From ATM1 sp003577165 (GTDB taxonomy: Bacteria; Armatimonadota; Fimbriimonadia; Fimbriimonadales; ATM1): a stretch of DNA of 64,000 bases. Where the stretch lies: assembly GCA_030263715.1 (NCBI GenBank), contig SZPM01000005.1:1-64000 (forward strand), read 5' to 3'. Positions within the stretch are counted from its first letter, which is position 1; the number at the start of each line of letters is the position of its first letter. Positions 63,234-64,000 of this stretch are shown one piece after another. A program made the translations under genes and the position numbers. The notes below the pieces were generated by a model that worked only from the letters and a program-made list of their open reading frames with translations, was not told where the DNA came from and searched no databases.

Positions 63234-64000
63234 GTGCGTCGGGTTAGTTACGGCACTGTCGGCATCGTCGGGCTGGGCCTGATCGGTGCCTCCATCGGCC
63301 TCCGTCTCCGTGGAGTGGGGGCTGCCAAGCGCGTGATCGGCTTCGACGTCTCCCCCTCTGCCCGAGCGGACGCCGTTCGGATGGGAGCAGTCGACGCCAG
63401 TTACGAGACGCTCAACCACTTGGGCGATGCGGACATCCTGGTGCTCGCGGTTCCGCCTGACGCGCTCATTCCGTGCCTCATCGAGGCCGACGTGTTCTGC
63501 AAGGTCAACTCCATCGTCACGGACACGAGCAGCGTGAAGGGTTACGTGCTCGAGTGGCTGAAGACGTATCCGCTCCGTTTTGGACCGCGTTTTGTCGGCG
63601 GGCATCCCATGGCCGGAAACGAAGGCCGGGGGGCCGCCGATGCGAAGGCGGACCTATTCGAAGGGAGGAGTTGGGTGCTCACGCCGACACAAGCGACGGA
63701 CAAGAGCGCATACGAGGCCGTTCATTCGCTTGTGCTCACGCTTGGGGCGAAGCCCTTGACTCTGACACCCGAGGAGCATGATCGGCACGCGGCGATTCTC
63801 TCGCACTTACCGCACGCGATCGCGGCCATCCTCGCACAGATGGGAGCGAACCTCGTGCATCCCGAGGTGGCTGGCGCGAGTTGGAACGACTTGACCCGCG
63901 TCGCCGGATCGAATCCCGATCTTTGGGCAAACATCTTCACGACGAACCGTCACGAGGTAGCCTCCGCGCTGGAAGACTTCGAGTTTATGCTGAGCGAATT
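63234..64000 (+). CDS. tyrA: Prephenate dehydrogenase, 3' end cut off by the window
   Basis: The first 255 codons of an NAD(P)-dependent dehydrogenase of tyrosine synthesis; the frame is still open at the window end. The start is GTG 63234, with GGGAGGG 9 nt upstream. The dinucleotide fold is GIVGLGLIGASIGLRL, then FDVSP, VTDTSSVK, GGHPMAGNEGRG and, later, the catalytic-domain SHLPHAIAA. It shares the aromatic pathway with aroK/aroB and pabB-pabC elsewhere in the window. Confidence 0.94.
   Translation, partial: MRRVSYGTVGIVGLGLIGASIGLRLRGVGAAKRVIGFDVSPSARADAVRMGAVDASYETLNHLGDADILVLAVPPDALIPCLIEADVFCKVNSIVTDTSSVKGYVLEWLKTYPLRFGPRFVGGHPMAGNEGRGAADAKADLFEGRSWVLTPTQATDKSAYEAVHSLVLTLGAKPLTLTPEEHDRHAAILSHLPHAIAAILAQMGANLVHPEVAGASWNDLTRVAGSNPDLWANIFTTNRHEVASALEDFEFMLSE

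Overview
The window looks like a chromosomal segment of a high-GC, diderm-type bacterium, most likely a member of the Armatimonadota (Fimbriimonadia-like). The reasons are: (i) a pseudopilin with the FTLIELLVVIAIIAIL...LFPVFSRAK N-terminus that is abundant in that phylum; (ii) a complete type IV pilus machine with an outer-membrane secretin; (iii) compact, evenly GC-rich genes with frequent 1-20 nt overlaps and many GTG/TTG starts. This assignment is inference from style and was not tested by phylogeny. I saw no insertion sequence, prophage or CRISPR array.

1-31.6 kb: type IV pilus superlocus. It holds the pilB 3' end, pilT and pilC; then, after a pabB-pabC fusion on the other strand, pilD and a pseudopilin. 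Next come PilV-like, PilW-like and PilX-like minor pilins that are three to five times larger than usual, followed by two giant exported beta-propeller proteins (1508 and 2118 aa) in the place where PilY1 sits in proteobacterial fimU-pilVWXY1 operons. A terminator and a strong sigma70-type promoter then lead into pilM-N-O-P, a secretin-N-domain-only protein and the secretin. Six proteins of this machine carry glycine-rich low-complexity tails or inserts.

31.7-37.8 kb: a tightly coupled metabolic run of aroK, aroB, a small membrane protein, a PASTA protein with a degenerate (probably inactive) kinase domain, rpe, a second small membrane protein, ribD and ribE. 37.8-55.3 kb: mixed housekeeping and envelope genes, namely a serine hydrolase, rpmA/rplU, a clostripain-family lipoprotein whose catalytic Cys is a Ser, a flippase, a PrcB-domain protein, a Ppx/GppA-like protein, a GAF-GAF histidine kinase, an M48 protease, mtaB, a HIT protein, an amidohydrolase, uvrB, a tandem universal stress protein and a CocE-type hydrolase.

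55.3-64 kb: an arginine operon argF-argG-argH with a near-consensus promoter and a roughly 200-nt structured leader, continuing into gpmA and a D-lyxose-isomerase-like cupin. Then a tRNA-Sec gene (selC, anticodon TCA), an unrecognised 665-aa protein with its own promoter, a TfoX N-domain protein with a structured leader, and the 5' part of a prephenate dehydrogenase gene that runs off the window. The tRNA implies that this genome decodes UGA as selenocysteine, although I recognised no selenoprotein in the window.
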